Shown in pieces: positions 46,687-55,060 of a DNA stretch of 64,000 bases; the first letter of the stretch is position 1; every line of letters starts with the position of its first letter. Made by a program: the position numbers and the translations under genes. The DNA comes from an uncultured Cohaesibacter sp. (GTDB lineage: Bacteria > Pseudomonadota > Alphaproteobacteria > Rhizobiales > Cohaesibacteraceae): NCBI RefSeq assembly GCF_963666525.1, contig NZ_OY762905.1, forward strand, positions 310,001-374,000, given 5' to 3'. The notes beneath the pieces are model-generated. The model was not told the origin of the DNA, ran no database searches, and was given only the letters and a program-made list of their open reading frames with translations.

Positions 46687-47154
46687 TCAGGCTTTCTTTT
46701 CCCAGCCGCCACGGGATGTCTGCTGCCAGTAGGTGACGGAATGGCCAGCATCCCTCAACGCCTTCCAACTGGCACGCGCCGCCTTCAGTGCGTCGTCGCT
46801 GGAGCCATCAAACATCAGGATCGCCCGCTCCAGCCCGTCCAGCAACGACAGGTTTTCCTCAGGCCTTGCGCCGTCGACAAAAAAACGGACGTGCGCCTTG
46901 TTGACGGCAGCCTTGCCTGTCGAATCGATCAGGATCGGCTGCAGTTCCGCATGGGCCGCACTGGCCATGCCGTGGGCAAGAAAGCTGTCATCCCGCCAGG
47001 TCCACAAATGGGTATCAAGTGCGTTGGCGCGTTCCGGACTTCCGGTCTGCACGAACGACCGCCAGCCCTTCTCAAGACATTTTTCAAGCAGCTGCGGCAA
47101 AACCGCCTCAAGCGGCTGCATCTGAAGATGATAGAAGAAGATCTCGGTCGACAT
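46687..47154 (-). CDS. holC: DNA polymerase III chi subunit
   Basis: Chi subunit of the replicative clamp loader, which contacts single-strand binding protein. The 155-residue protein starts MSTEIFFYHLQMQPLEAVLPQLLEKCLEKGW (read in parts), characteristic of alphaproteobacterial HolC, followed by ALDTHLWTWRDDSFLAHG, PILIDS and the conserved RFFVDGARPE and C-terminal YWQQTSRGGWEKK. The ATG at 47154 was chosen over an in-frame start 49 codons upstream, whose product is unconserved. It lies downstream of pepA, a widespread pepA-holC linkage. Confidence 0.9.
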   Translation of the reverse strand: MSTEIFFYHLQMQPLEAVLPQLLEKCLEKGWRSFVQTGSPERANALDTHLWTWRDDSFLAHGMASAAHAELQPILIDSTGKAAVNKAHVRFFVDGARPEENLSLLDGLERAILMFDGSSDDALKAARASWKALRDAGHSVTYWQQTSRGGWEKKA

Positions 47155-47248
47155 TGCGCTTTTCCGGAACGGGAACACTAATGTCTGTCTAGCATGGACG
47201 GAGCATCCGGCAATAGCCCCAACTGAAAATGGACGATACCGGACAAGG

Positions 47249-47276
47249 AAAAAGGCCCGGCAATGCCGGACCTTTT
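47249..47276 (-). terminator. Rho-independent terminator after pepA
   Basis: On the minus strand AAAAGGTCCGGC pairs with GCCGGGCCTTTT (one T-G wobble), followed by another T and CC. It lies about 50 bases past the pepA stop and before holC, so holC may have a separate or read-through transcript. Confidence 0.7.
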
Positions 47277-47321
47277 CCCATTTCGCGATCTGTCGGCACA
47301 AATGCTGCGCCGGTCGCAGGA

Positions 47322-48812
47322 TCAGCCTTCGTAATTGTCTTTCACAAGACGGTCGAGCAGACGCACGCCGAAACCGGAAGCCCAGCCCTGACTGATTTCC
47401 GTCTTGGGCGCATCCATCGCCGTACCGGCCACATCGATATGCACCCAGTCCACATCGCCGACAAAGCGCTTGAGGAACTGGGCGGCGGTGATGGAACCGG
47501 CCCAGCGTCCACCGGTGTTCTTCATGTCGGCGAACTTGCTGTCGATCATCTTGTCATATTCCTTGGCCAGCGGCAGACGCCAGACCGTCTCGCCCGTCGC
47601 CGTGCCAGAGGCACTGAGTTGAGCACAAAGCGCGTCGCTGTTGGAAAAGATGCCTGCATTGTGCGCCCCGAGCGCCACGATGACCGCCCCTGTCAGGGTT
47701 GCCAGATCGATCATGAAGCGCGGCTTGAAGGTTTCCTTGGAATAATGCAGCAAGTCCGCCAGCACCAGACGGCCTTCCGCATCGGTGTTGATCACCTCGA
47801 TGGTCTGGCCGGACATCGAGGTGACGATGTCGCCCGGTCGCTGGGCATTGCCGTCGGGCATGTTTTCCACGAGCCCGATGATACCGATGGCGTTGACCTT
47901 GGCCTTGCGCTGGCAAAGCGCGTGCATGAGGCCGGTAACCGCAGCCGCACCGCCCATGTCGCCCTTCATGTCTTCCATGCCAGCAGCCGGTTTGATCGAA
48001 ATGCCGCCAGAATCGAACACGACACCCTTGCCGACGAACACCAGAGGCGCTTCATCGTTGAAACCACCCATCCATTTCATGATCGCGACACGCGGCTTGC
48101 GCACCGATCCCTGCGCGACGCCCAGAAGGGCATTCATGCCCAGTTTTTCGAGGTCGGCCAGCTTCAGGATTTCCACCTCGGCACCAAGCTCTTCCAGAGC
48201 CTTGGCCTTGGCGGCGAACTCCTTCGGGCCAAGAACATTGGCAGGCTCGTTGACCAGATCCCGCGCCAGAATCGTGCCGTTGGAAACCGCATCGTCAGTC
48301 TCCCAGCTTTTGGCAGCTCCCTCCGCATCGGCCGCGAAGATGCAGATCTTGGCGGCTTTGGCCGCTTCCTTGGGCTTGCCCTTCTCTGTCTTGTAGAGAT
48401 CGAAGTCATAGGCGCGCAGTTTCATACCCATGGCGATCAGAGAGGCGGTCACCGCGTCGAATTCCTTGCTGTCGGCTTCGGCTACGACCGTAACGCTCTT
48501 GAGCCCCTTGACCGCGCCCATCACAGCACCGCCAAGCGCGGCGAAGTCCCGTTCCGAAAGGGTCTCGTCACCAAGACCGACGAGCACGATCTGATCGAGA
48601 TCGGTTCCGGCTGGCGCCAGGATCCGGATCGTCTTGCAGAAGTCACCCTTGAAATCGGCAGCCTTGATGGCACGCCCGATTGCGCCTCCACTTTTCTCGT
48701 CGAGCGACTGCCCGACGCCACCAAGCGTAAGGGACTTGCCGACAAACAACACCGCAGCCCCGGCTTCGGGAACTGACGGGGACTCAAACTGAAACGCTGG
48801 AAGAGTGGCCAT
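47322..48812 (-). CDS. pepA: Leucyl aminopeptidase
   Basis: Cytosolic M17 metallopeptidase removing N-terminal residues; in some bacteria also a DNA-binding architectural factor. The 496-residue protein has the N-terminal domain (about 1-170), then the catalytic domain with LVNEPANVLGPKEFAAKA, VGKGVVFDSGGISIKPAAGMEDMKGDMGGAAAV (read in parts; metal-binding K and D) and NTDAEGRLVLADLLHY (D and E ligands and catalytic Arg). The C-terminus ends WASGFGVRLLDRLVKDNYEG. Length is typical. It is divergent from lptF, as in many proteobacteria. Confidence 0.96.
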   Translation of the reverse strand: MATLPAFQFESPSVPEAGAAVLFVGKSLTLGGVGQSLDEKSGGAIGRAIKAADFKGDFCKTIRILAPAGTDLDQIVLVGLGDETLSERDFAALGGAVMGAVKGLKSVTVVAEADSKEFDAVTASLIAMGMKLRAYDFDLYKTEKGKPKEAAKAAKICIFAADAEGAAKSWETDDAVSNGTILARDLVNEPANVLGPKEFAAKAKALEELGAEVEILKLADLEKLGMNALLGVAQGSVRKPRVAIMKWMGGFNDEAPLVFVGKGVVFDSGGISIKPAAGMEDMKGDMGGAAAVTGLMHALCQRKAKVNAIGIIGLVENMPDGNAQRPGDIVTSMSGQTIEVINTDAEGRLVLADLLHYSKETFKPRFMIDLATLTGAVIVALGAHNAGIFSNSDALCAQLSASGTATGETVWRLPLAKEYDKMIDSKFADMKNTGGRWAGSITAAQFLKRFVGDVDWVHIDVAGTAMDAPKTEISQGWASGFGVRLLDRLVKDNYEG

Positions 48813-49152
48813 GGAGGATTACTTCTTTCTGTTTTCCAAAGGGGTGCCGACGGCAATCATCCTCTATAGGCAAGGATAAGACACGTCGACCAGATGTATG
48901 TTTCTATCATTATAGTGGGCACAAGAAAGCTAAGGTTCAAGGCATCCCTGCAAACTCTGGCGTGCATAAGAACTCCGTTTACGCAAACCGTCGCCTATAT
49001 CATGTGAATGAAAGGGAAATATCTCGGTTATTATCCAAGACTGCTTAACTGAAATACTAAAATGCTTGCCAGTTGAAGGTGAGCCAGCCATATATCAACC
49101 ATATTCCCGAACTAGGGAAAAGGACAATAGCCAGGACTCTGACGAATAGATC
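48813..49152. other. Divergent promoter region between pepA and lptF
   Basis: 340 AT-richer bases. It must carry the promoters of pepA and the lptFG-lptD-surA genes. I find no strong -35/-10 pair, palindrome or small gene here. Confidence 0.4.
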
Positions 49153-50397
49153 ATGAAGCTGATCGAGCGATACATATTCATGCGCGCCGCGACCGCATTT
49201 CTCATGACAGTCACCGTGCTGACCGCGATCGTGTGGCTGACGCAGGCCTTGCGTGACATGGATCTGATGACCGCCAAGGGCCAGACCATCCTGATCTTCA
49301 TTTCCATGACCTCTCTGGTGCTGCCGACGCTAGTGATGACCATTGCCCCCTTTGCCGTGCTCATAGCGGTGGCGGTCACGCTCAACAACCTCAATGCTGA
49401 TAGCGAACTGGTGGTAATCAACGCAACCAGCGCACCGCCATGGGTGGTGGTCAAGCCGATCGTCATTCTCGGGATGGTCGCAACCCTCATGGGGGGCTAT
49501 CTCAGCCTCTATGCCGCCCCCGAGGCGCTTGGGTCCCTGCGCGGGTTCATCACCCAGGTGCGGGCAGACCTTGTTGCCAACATCGTCAAGGAAGGCATCT
49601 TCTCCGAGATCGAGGATGGCATGACCTTCCACATCCAGAAGAGAGAGCCCAACGGCATCATGCGTGGCCTGTTCCTTTCGGATGAACGCGACCCGCAGAA
49701 GCATATTGTCTATTCTTCGGAATTTGCCCAGATCATCGAAACGAATGCGGGCACATTCCTGAGCATGGAAAACGGCACCATCCAGCAGCAGCAGACAAAG
49801 GCCACCAAATCAGGCGAGCTTGACGAAACCAACCCGGATTTTGCATCGGTCAACATCATCAGTTTTGATTCCTACGCCATCGACCTGTCGAAATTCACCG
49901 GTGTCGACGACAGCCAACCGAAATTCTTCAAGCCAAGAGAACTGACCACCGATGCTCTTTTGAATCCGGCCAAGGACGACCCGACGATCTCCCGCCAACC
50001 CGGCGTGGCCCGATCCGAATTGCACGACCGCTTCACCAACCCGCTCTACAATCTGGTGTTTGCCACCATCGTTGCTGCCTTTCTGGCTCAGGTGCGCACC
50101 ACCCGCGAGCGACGCGGCAGCGCCATTCTGGTCGCCATCGTCCTCGTCTCCGGCCTGCGCCTGGCTGGCTTCGGTCTGACCAGTCTGGCCATCCAGACTC
50201 CGGTTGCCGTCCCCTTCATGTATGCGTTGCCAATCCTGTCGATTCTTCTCGGTCTGTGGATCGTGCTCAGCGGCCGCCGCCTGACCGCGATGGACAATCT
50301 CATCAGGATTATGGAGTTGTTTAACGACCGCATTTTGCATATGGTCGGAAAACTGCGGCGCAAGCCCAAACCGAAAGCGCCGATCCTAGAGCCGTGA
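49153..50397 (+). CDS. lptF: LPS export ABC transporter permease LptF
   Basis: One of two membrane subunits of the LptB2FG complex that extracts lipopolysaccharide from the inner membrane. The 414-residue protein has the LptF/LptG layout: three N-terminal membrane helices (starting MKLIERYIFMRAATAFLMTV, then VLPTLVMTIAPFAVLIAVAVTL, read in parts), a periplasmic beta-jellyroll of about 150 residues (DLVANIVKEGIFSEIEDGMTFHI, in parts) and three C-terminal helices. SDLRFTNPLYN-type sequence (HDRFTNPLYNLVF) marks the return to the membrane. The lptG gene starts one base after its stop, so the two are translationally linked. Confidence 0.95.
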   Translation: MKLIERYIFMRAATAFLMTVTVLTAIVWLTQALRDMDLMTAKGQTILIFISMTSLVLPTLVMTIAPFAVLIAVAVTLNNLNADSELVVINATSAPPWVVVKPIVILGMVATLMGGYLSLYAAPEALGSLRGFITQVRADLVANIVKEGIFSEIEDGMTFHIQKREPNGIMRGLFLSDERDPQKHIVYSSEFAQIIETNAGTFLSMENGTIQQQQTKATKSGELDETNPDFASVNIISFDSYAIDLSKFTGVDDSQPKFFKPRELTTDALLNPAKDDPTISRQPGVARSELHDRFTNPLYNLVFATIVAAFLAQVRTTRERRGSAILVAIVLVSGLRLAGFGLTSLAIQTPVAVPFMYALPILSILLGLWIVLSGRRLTAMDNLIRIMELFNDRILHMVGKLRRKPKPKAPILEP

Positions 50398-50398
50398 C

Positions 50399-51490
50399 AT
50401 GATGCCCACTATCATCTTCCGTTATTTTGCAAAGCGGTTTCTCTGGTCGATTCTGGCGATTTTCCTCGGCTGCTTTCTGCTTATCCTGCTGGTCGACTAT
50501 GTCGAGCTGATCCGTCGCGGTGGCAACAAGGAAACCGCAGACGCCTTCAGCCTGTTCCTGATGTCGCTTTACCGGGTACCCGAACTGACCGAGAGAATCC
50601 TGCCGTTTGCCACATTGTTCGGCTCGATTGCGGCGTTCCTCAGCCTGTCCCGCCGGCTCGAACTGGTGATCGTCCGCGCTTCGGGCATGTCGGCATGGCA
50701 GTTTGTCAGCCCCGCGTTGTTTGTTGCCCTGGCCATCGGTGTCTTTGCCACCACGGTCTACAATCCCGGGGTTGCCATCCTCAAGGAAAAGTCACTGGAA
50801 ATCGATGCGCGCATTTTTGGCGCCAGCTTCTCGACCAGCGGGCAACCTGCCAGTCAGGGATGGGTGCAGCAGAAGGGTGAAGATGGCGACTCGATCCTCA
50901 AGGCCCGCGCCACTTTCGACAACGGCCGCCAGCTCGGCGGTGTCACCGTTTTCTCCTATGATTCCGAAGGCAAGTTCATTGAACGGGTCGATGCGAAGTC
51001 AGCGGAGCTCGAGCCCGGCTACTGGCATCTGTCCGACGTTCTGGTCAGTTCCGCCAGCGCAGCCCCTCGCCACTATGACACCTATCTCGTCAGCACCCAC
51101 CTGACGCCTCAGGAAGCCAGCGAAACCATCGCCAACCCTGATTCTGTACCCTTCTGGGACCTGCCCGCGATCATCGATCAGGCCAGCCGCGCCGGGTTGC
51201 CTGCGTATAAATATCGCTTGCGTTATCAAACTCTTTTGGCAAAACCGCTGCTTTTGGCCGCAATGGTCCTGATCGCCGCGACGGTGTCCCTAAAAATTTT
51301 TCGCTTTGGCAATGTGGGAAAGATGATTCTGGGTGGCGTTATCGCTGGCTTCGTGCTTTATGTAGTCACAGAATTGGCTAAAGATTTAGGAAATACAGGG
51401 TTGGTTAACCCAATTCTGTCAGCTTGGCTTCCAGCGATTGTGGCATCCTTGATGGGTTTCTCAATTTTATTGTATCAGGAGGACGGATAA
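50399..51490 (+). CDS. lptG: LPS export ABC transporter permease LptG
   Basis: Partner of LptF in the LptB2FG extractor. The 363-residue protein has the YjgP/YjgQ fold: N-terminal helices (IIFRYFAKRFLWSILAIFLG, VPELTERILPFATLFGSIAAF, in parts), a periplasmic domain (about 110-260) and C-terminal helices including LRYQTLLAKPLLLAAMVLIAATVSLKIFRFG (in parts) and GFVLYVVTELAKDLG. From about 51200 to the stop, codons end unusually often in A or T compared with the first two thirds, a marked local change. A GGAGG at its stop serves lptD, 4 bases downstream. Confidence 0.95.
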   Translation: MMPTIIFRYFAKRFLWSILAIFLGCFLLILLVDYVELIRRGGNKETADAFSLFLMSLYRVPELTERILPFATLFGSIAAFLSLSRRLELVIVRASGMSAWQFVSPALFVALAIGVFATTVYNPGVAILKEKSLEIDARIFGASFSTSGQPASQGWVQQKGEDGDSILKARATFDNGRQLGGVTVFSYDSEGKFIERVDAKSAELEPGYWHLSDVLVSSASAAPRHYDTYLVSTHLTPQEASETIANPDSVPFWDLPAIIDQASRAGLPAYKYRLRYQTLLAKPLLLAAMVLIAATVSLKIFRFGNVGKMILGGVIAGFVLYVVTELAKDLGNTGLVNPILSAWLPAIVASLMGFSILLYQEDG

Positions 51491-51493
51491 AGT

Positions 51494-53827
51494 ATGCGTC
51501 GTACCGTCCAGACCGCATTTTGGAATAAAACTGTTTCCCGTGCAGACAAGGTTGCTCGTCTGCGCGCTGGCCTGCTTGCATCTGTACTCCTGATTGCTCC
51601 ATCATCGGTCTTCGCTGCCACAGCGCAGGACATGCTTTCCGGTGTCAAGATCCAGAAGCCCGACGAGAATTCCCGCATGCTGGTCGAGGCCGACCAGATG
51701 GTCTATGACTATGACCATGAGCGTGTGTCAGCGGTTGGCCATGTCCAGATCTATTACGGCGACTACACCCTTCAGGCCGACAAGGTCACCTACGATCAGA
51801 AATCCGCTCGCCTGATTGCCGATGGCAATGTGCGTATCACGGAGCCCGGTGGCAACGTGATGACCGCAAACTACATCGACATCACCGAGGATTTCCGCAC
51901 CGGCTTTGTCCGCTCCCTGCGCGTTCAGACCCCTGAGAAAGCCCGCTTTGCAGCCGAAAAGGCCGAACGCCGCGACGACGATGTCACCATCTTCGACAAG
52001 GGTGTCTACACCACTTGCGAACCCTGCCGCGACAACCCGCAGAAATCACCGCTCTGGCAGATCAAGGCCTCCCGGATCATTTACAATTCCAAAGACAAGA
52101 TGGTCTATTACAAGGCCGCCAAATTCGAGTTTCTTGGTGTTCCGCTGCTCTACACCCCCTATCTGGCCCATCCAGATCCGTCCCGCAAACGCAGTTCGGG
52201 CTTTCTGGCCCCGCGTGGCGGCTACAACAGCGATCTGGGCTATTATGCGACTCCGCGCTATTTCTGGGCGCCATCCGACAGTTATGACATCACCTTCTCG
52301 CCGACCTACTATTCCAAGCAGGGTCTCATGGCGAATGCGACATGGCGTCAGCATGTCGGCATCGGCACCTACAATGTGCGCGTAGCCGGCATCTCGCAGC
52401 AGGACAAGAGCGCCTTTGCGGGCACGAGCGGCTACAAGGATTTCCGTGGTGCCGTAGAGAGCGCCGGCGAACTCAATCTTTCCAGCAAGTGGAAATTCGG
52501 CTGGGACGTCTCCCTGCTCTCTGACAAGCTTTTCCTGCGCGATTACAAACTGATCGGCGACGTGGAAGACAAGCGTTCGACGCTCTATCTGGTTGGTCAG
52601 GGTGAGCGCAACTATTTTGACGCCCGCGCCAATTACTACAACATCATGACCGACAGCCTGAACCAGTCGGAACAGGCCGTGGTTCATCCGTCGATCGATT
52701 ACAGCGCCTTTTCCGAAAATCCGATTGCCGGCGGCGAAGGGCGGATCAAGATCAACTCTACCTCGATCACCCGCGACGAGATAAGCCAGACAACGGTCGG
52801 AGGCGTAACCCGCACCGATGGTGTCAGCGGCACCTATAACCGCACCAGCGTCGAAGCCAGCTGGAAGCGCAAGATCATCGCACCGGGTGGCCAGGTCATA
52901 ACTCCGTTCACCTCCCTGCGCGGCGACGTCTACTGGATGCCGAGCCAGTCCGGCGCACCAGCTGCGCTGGTTGACGAGTCGATTGCATTGAGAGGCATGC
53001 CGACCGTTGGCATCGACTATCGCCTGCCAATCCTGATTTCGGCCGGCAACACCTCGCACATCATCGAACCGATTGCACAGGTCATTGCCAGTCCCAATGA
53101 AACCCATATCGGCGAGTTGCCGAACGACGATTCGCAGAGCCTGATTTTCGACGACACCATTCTGTTCGACCCGAACAAGTTCTCCGGCTATGACCGCGTC
53201 GAAGGCGGCACCCGCGCCAACATCGGCTTCCAGTATCGTATGCAGATGGCCAATGGCTGGTCGGTCAACGCGTTGGCCGGTCGCTCCATCCATCTGGCCG
53301 GAACAAACTCCTTCTCGACCGATGACCTGACGAGCACGGGCCTTGACAGTGGCCTCGACAAGACCCGGTCCGACTATGTTGCCCGCGTTGGAGTCAACAG
53401 CAACAAGGGCATTGCTGCCGTTGCACGCGGTCGCTTTGATGCCGATACGGCAGAATTGAAATTTGCTTCCGTCTCCGCGTCTGGCACCTATGACCGCTAT
53501 TCCGGCTCCATTGGCTATGCCTATACCGACAAGCGGCCTTCTGCTGGCATCGATGAAGTGCGTCAGGAAATCACCACTGCCGCAAGCATCAAGTTTGCGG
53601 ACTTCTGGTCTGTTGGCGGTTCCAGTCAGTACGACATTTCCGGTCGCGGTCTTGTGAGCGGCTCTTTGAAGCTGAAATATGAAGACGAGTGTTTCGCTGT
53701 AAGCCTCAAATACTCCCAGACCCGCGAGACCTATTCGGATACGACCAGCGACAAGACGGTCATGCTGCAGTTTGATTTCAAATCGCTGGCAGATGGTCAG
53801 TTGAGCTATTCCAGAGAATCCAATTAG
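51494..53827 (+). CDS. lptD: LPS-assembly outer-membrane protein LptD
   Basis: Forms the outer-membrane LPS translocon with LptE. The 777-residue precursor has an N-terminal signal segment (about residues 22-37, LLASVLLIAPSSVFAAT), an OstA beta-jellyroll (about 50-160: MLVEADQMVYDYDHERVSAVGHVQIYYGDYTL and VRITEPGGNVMTA, in parts) and a large C-terminal beta-barrel with CxxC (TTCEPCRD near 176-179) and barrel strands rich in aromatic residues. A GGAGG 11 bases upstream overlaps the lptG stop. It precedes surA, as in most alphaproteobacteria. Confidence 0.95.
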   Translation: MRRTVQTAFWNKTVSRADKVARLRAGLLASVLLIAPSSVFAATAQDMLSGVKIQKPDENSRMLVEADQMVYDYDHERVSAVGHVQIYYGDYTLQADKVTYDQKSARLIADGNVRITEPGGNVMTANYIDITEDFRTGFVRSLRVQTPEKARFAAEKAERRDDDVTIFDKGVYTTCEPCRDNPQKSPLWQIKASRIIYNSKDKMVYYKAAKFEFLGVPLLYTPYLAHPDPSRKRSSGFLAPRGGYNSDLGYYATPRYFWAPSDSYDITFSPTYYSKQGLMANATWRQHVGIGTYNVRVAGISQQDKSAFAGTSGYKDFRGAVESAGELNLSSKWKFGWDVSLLSDKLFLRDYKLIGDVEDKRSTLYLVGQGERNYFDARANYYNIMTDSLNQSEQAVVHPSIDYSAFSENPIAGGEGRIKINSTSITRDEISQTTVGGVTRTDGVSGTYNRTSVEASWKRKIIAPGGQVITPFTSLRGDVYWMPSQSGAPAALVDESIALRGMPTVGIDYRLPILISAGNTSHIIEPIAQVIASPNETHIGELPNDDSQSLIFDDTILFDPNKFSGYDRVEGGTRANIGFQYRMQMANGWSVNALAGRSIHLAGTNSFSTDDLTSTGLDSGLDKTRSDYVARVGVNSNKGIAAVARGRFDADTAELKFASVSASGTYDRYSGSIGYAYTDKRPSAGIDEVRQEITTAASIKFADFWSVGGSSQYDISGRGLVSGSLKLKYEDECFAVSLKYSQTRETYSDTTSDKTVMLQFDFKSLADGQLSYSRESN

Positions 53828-53962
53828 GAAAGCCGCTGAACGTCTTCAGTTAGCCGCAATTTATTGCATAATGGTCCAGCGTCCGATTATGGACCAAAAT
53901 GATGTGCGTCTGCAGGAAAATCTGCGGAATGCCCGCTGACAGATAGTTTTAATAGCACCGTG

Positions 53963-54919
53963 ATGAGCCATTTCATGAAGCACGTTCAGTTGAAGAAGAC
54001 CTTGTCCATTCTCGCCCTTGCCGTGTTCGTTCTCGCAGCAAGTGCGCAAACTCAGCGTGCCGTGGCCAGCACGATCAAGGCCGTCGTCAATGGTGCTGTG
54101 ATAACGGATTTCGACATTGCACAGCGGCAGCGGCTGGAACGCCTGCTCTCTGGTGGACGGCGGTCTCTGGGGTCGACGGCAGCCTTGAACCTCCTCATTG
54201 ATGACAAGCTAAAGCTGTTCGAAGCGCGCAACCGCAACATGACGGCGTCAGACGGCCAGATCGAAAACGCCATGCAGAACATGGCCCGCAACGCCCAGAT
54301 GGACAAGAAGCGCCTCGTTTCGATTTTCAATCAGGCCGGTGTCAATGTGGAAACCCTGAAGGATTGGCTGAAGGTTCAGCTCTCATGGCGTGATCTGGTG
54401 GAAGCCCGTTTCAATACGCAGGTTCATGTGGACGAGGCCGAAATCTATCAGATGCTGAGTGATCAGGCCAAGAAGGACGGTGTAGTTCAGGACGCCATCC
54501 AGTTCGATCTGACCCGTGTTCTTTTCATCACCCGGACCAAATCCTCCAGTGCAGCGAAGAATCAGCGTCTGGTCGAAGCAAAACGGTTCCAGAGCAGGTT
54601 CATCTCCTGTGAAAAGGATCTGGAAGCCGCCCGCAGGCTGACCGACGTCGCCGTTGAACGCATCGGACGCAAGACGACTACAGAACTGCCTGAACCCCTT
54701 GCCAAGCGCCTGAGGGACACGGAAGTCAACAAGCTGACTCCGCCCATTCAGGTCAATGATGGATATGAAATGGTTGCCGTTTGCGGCAAGAAAGACCTTG
54801 GCAAGCAGGCAACCCTGCGCACCGAAATCCAGACCAAGATTCGCGATGAAAAAAGCAAGGTGATGGAACGCAAATACATCTCCGAGCTACGCGCCACCGC
54901 CATCATCGACAAGCGCTAA
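53963..54919 (+). CDS. surA: SurA-type periplasmic chaperone with degenerate parvulin domain
   Basis: Periplasmic chaperone expected to deliver outer-membrane barrels, including LptD, to the BAM complex. The 318-residue precursor has a signal peptide (LKKTLSILALAVFVLAASAQ) and a SurA N-terminal domain (IKAVVNGAVITDFDIAQRQRLERLL, LLIDDKLKLFEARN, WLKVQLSWRDLVEARF, in parts). The C-terminal region keeps a parvulin outline (FDLTRVLFI ... AVERIGRKTTTELPEPLAKRLRDTEVNKLTPPIQV, in parts), but the catalytic RH-I-L start is replaced by TRVLFI, so isomerase activity is doubtful. Two cysteines are present. GTG at 53960 also could start; no strong ribosome binding site is visible. Confidence 0.85.
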   Translation: MSHFMKHVQLKKTLSILALAVFVLAASAQTQRAVASTIKAVVNGAVITDFDIAQRQRLERLLSGGRRSLGSTAALNLLIDDKLKLFEARNRNMTASDGQIENAMQNMARNAQMDKKRLVSIFNQAGVNVETLKDWLKVQLSWRDLVEARFNTQVHVDEAEIYQMLSDQAKKDGVVQDAIQFDLTRVLFITRTKSSSAAKNQRLVEAKRFQSRFISCEKDLEAARRLTDVAVERIGRKTTTELPEPLAKRLRDTEVNKLTPPIQVNDGYEMVAVCGKKDLGKQATLRTEIQTKIRDEKSKVMERKYISELRATAIIDKR

Positions 54920-54967
54920 CCCCAACGTGCGCTAATCCCAATATGCGCCTATCCAACTGCTGTTGTA

Positions 54968-55035
54968 TGGTATAATACTCATTATTGTGCCAAAAAGTCA
55001 GTCTCTGCCGCCTGCGGCAGGGACCTTTTGTTTTC
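54968..55035 (+). promoter_or_regulatory. Extended -10 promoter and terminator-like hairpin (putative attenuator) before pdxA
   Basis: TGGTATAAT at 54968-54976 is a perfect extended -10 (TGnTATAAT); the predicted start is near 54983. Twenty or so bases later GTCTCTGCCGC (55001-55011) pairs with GCGGCAGGGAC (55014-55024, one wobble), and CTTTTGTTTTC follows. The pdxA ATG is at 55061. A promoter placed before a terminator suggests attenuation. Alternatively the hairpin simply ends the surA transcript. Confidence 0.6.
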
Positions 55036-55060
55036 AATCATCGATATCCGGAATTATTCC

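Noticed and set aside
47229..48776. 515-codon open frame opposite pepA
   Set aside because: Antisense to a fully recognised M17 peptidase.
52046..53293. 415-codon open frame opposite lptD
   Set aside because: Antisense to lptD with no ribosome binding site or known motif.
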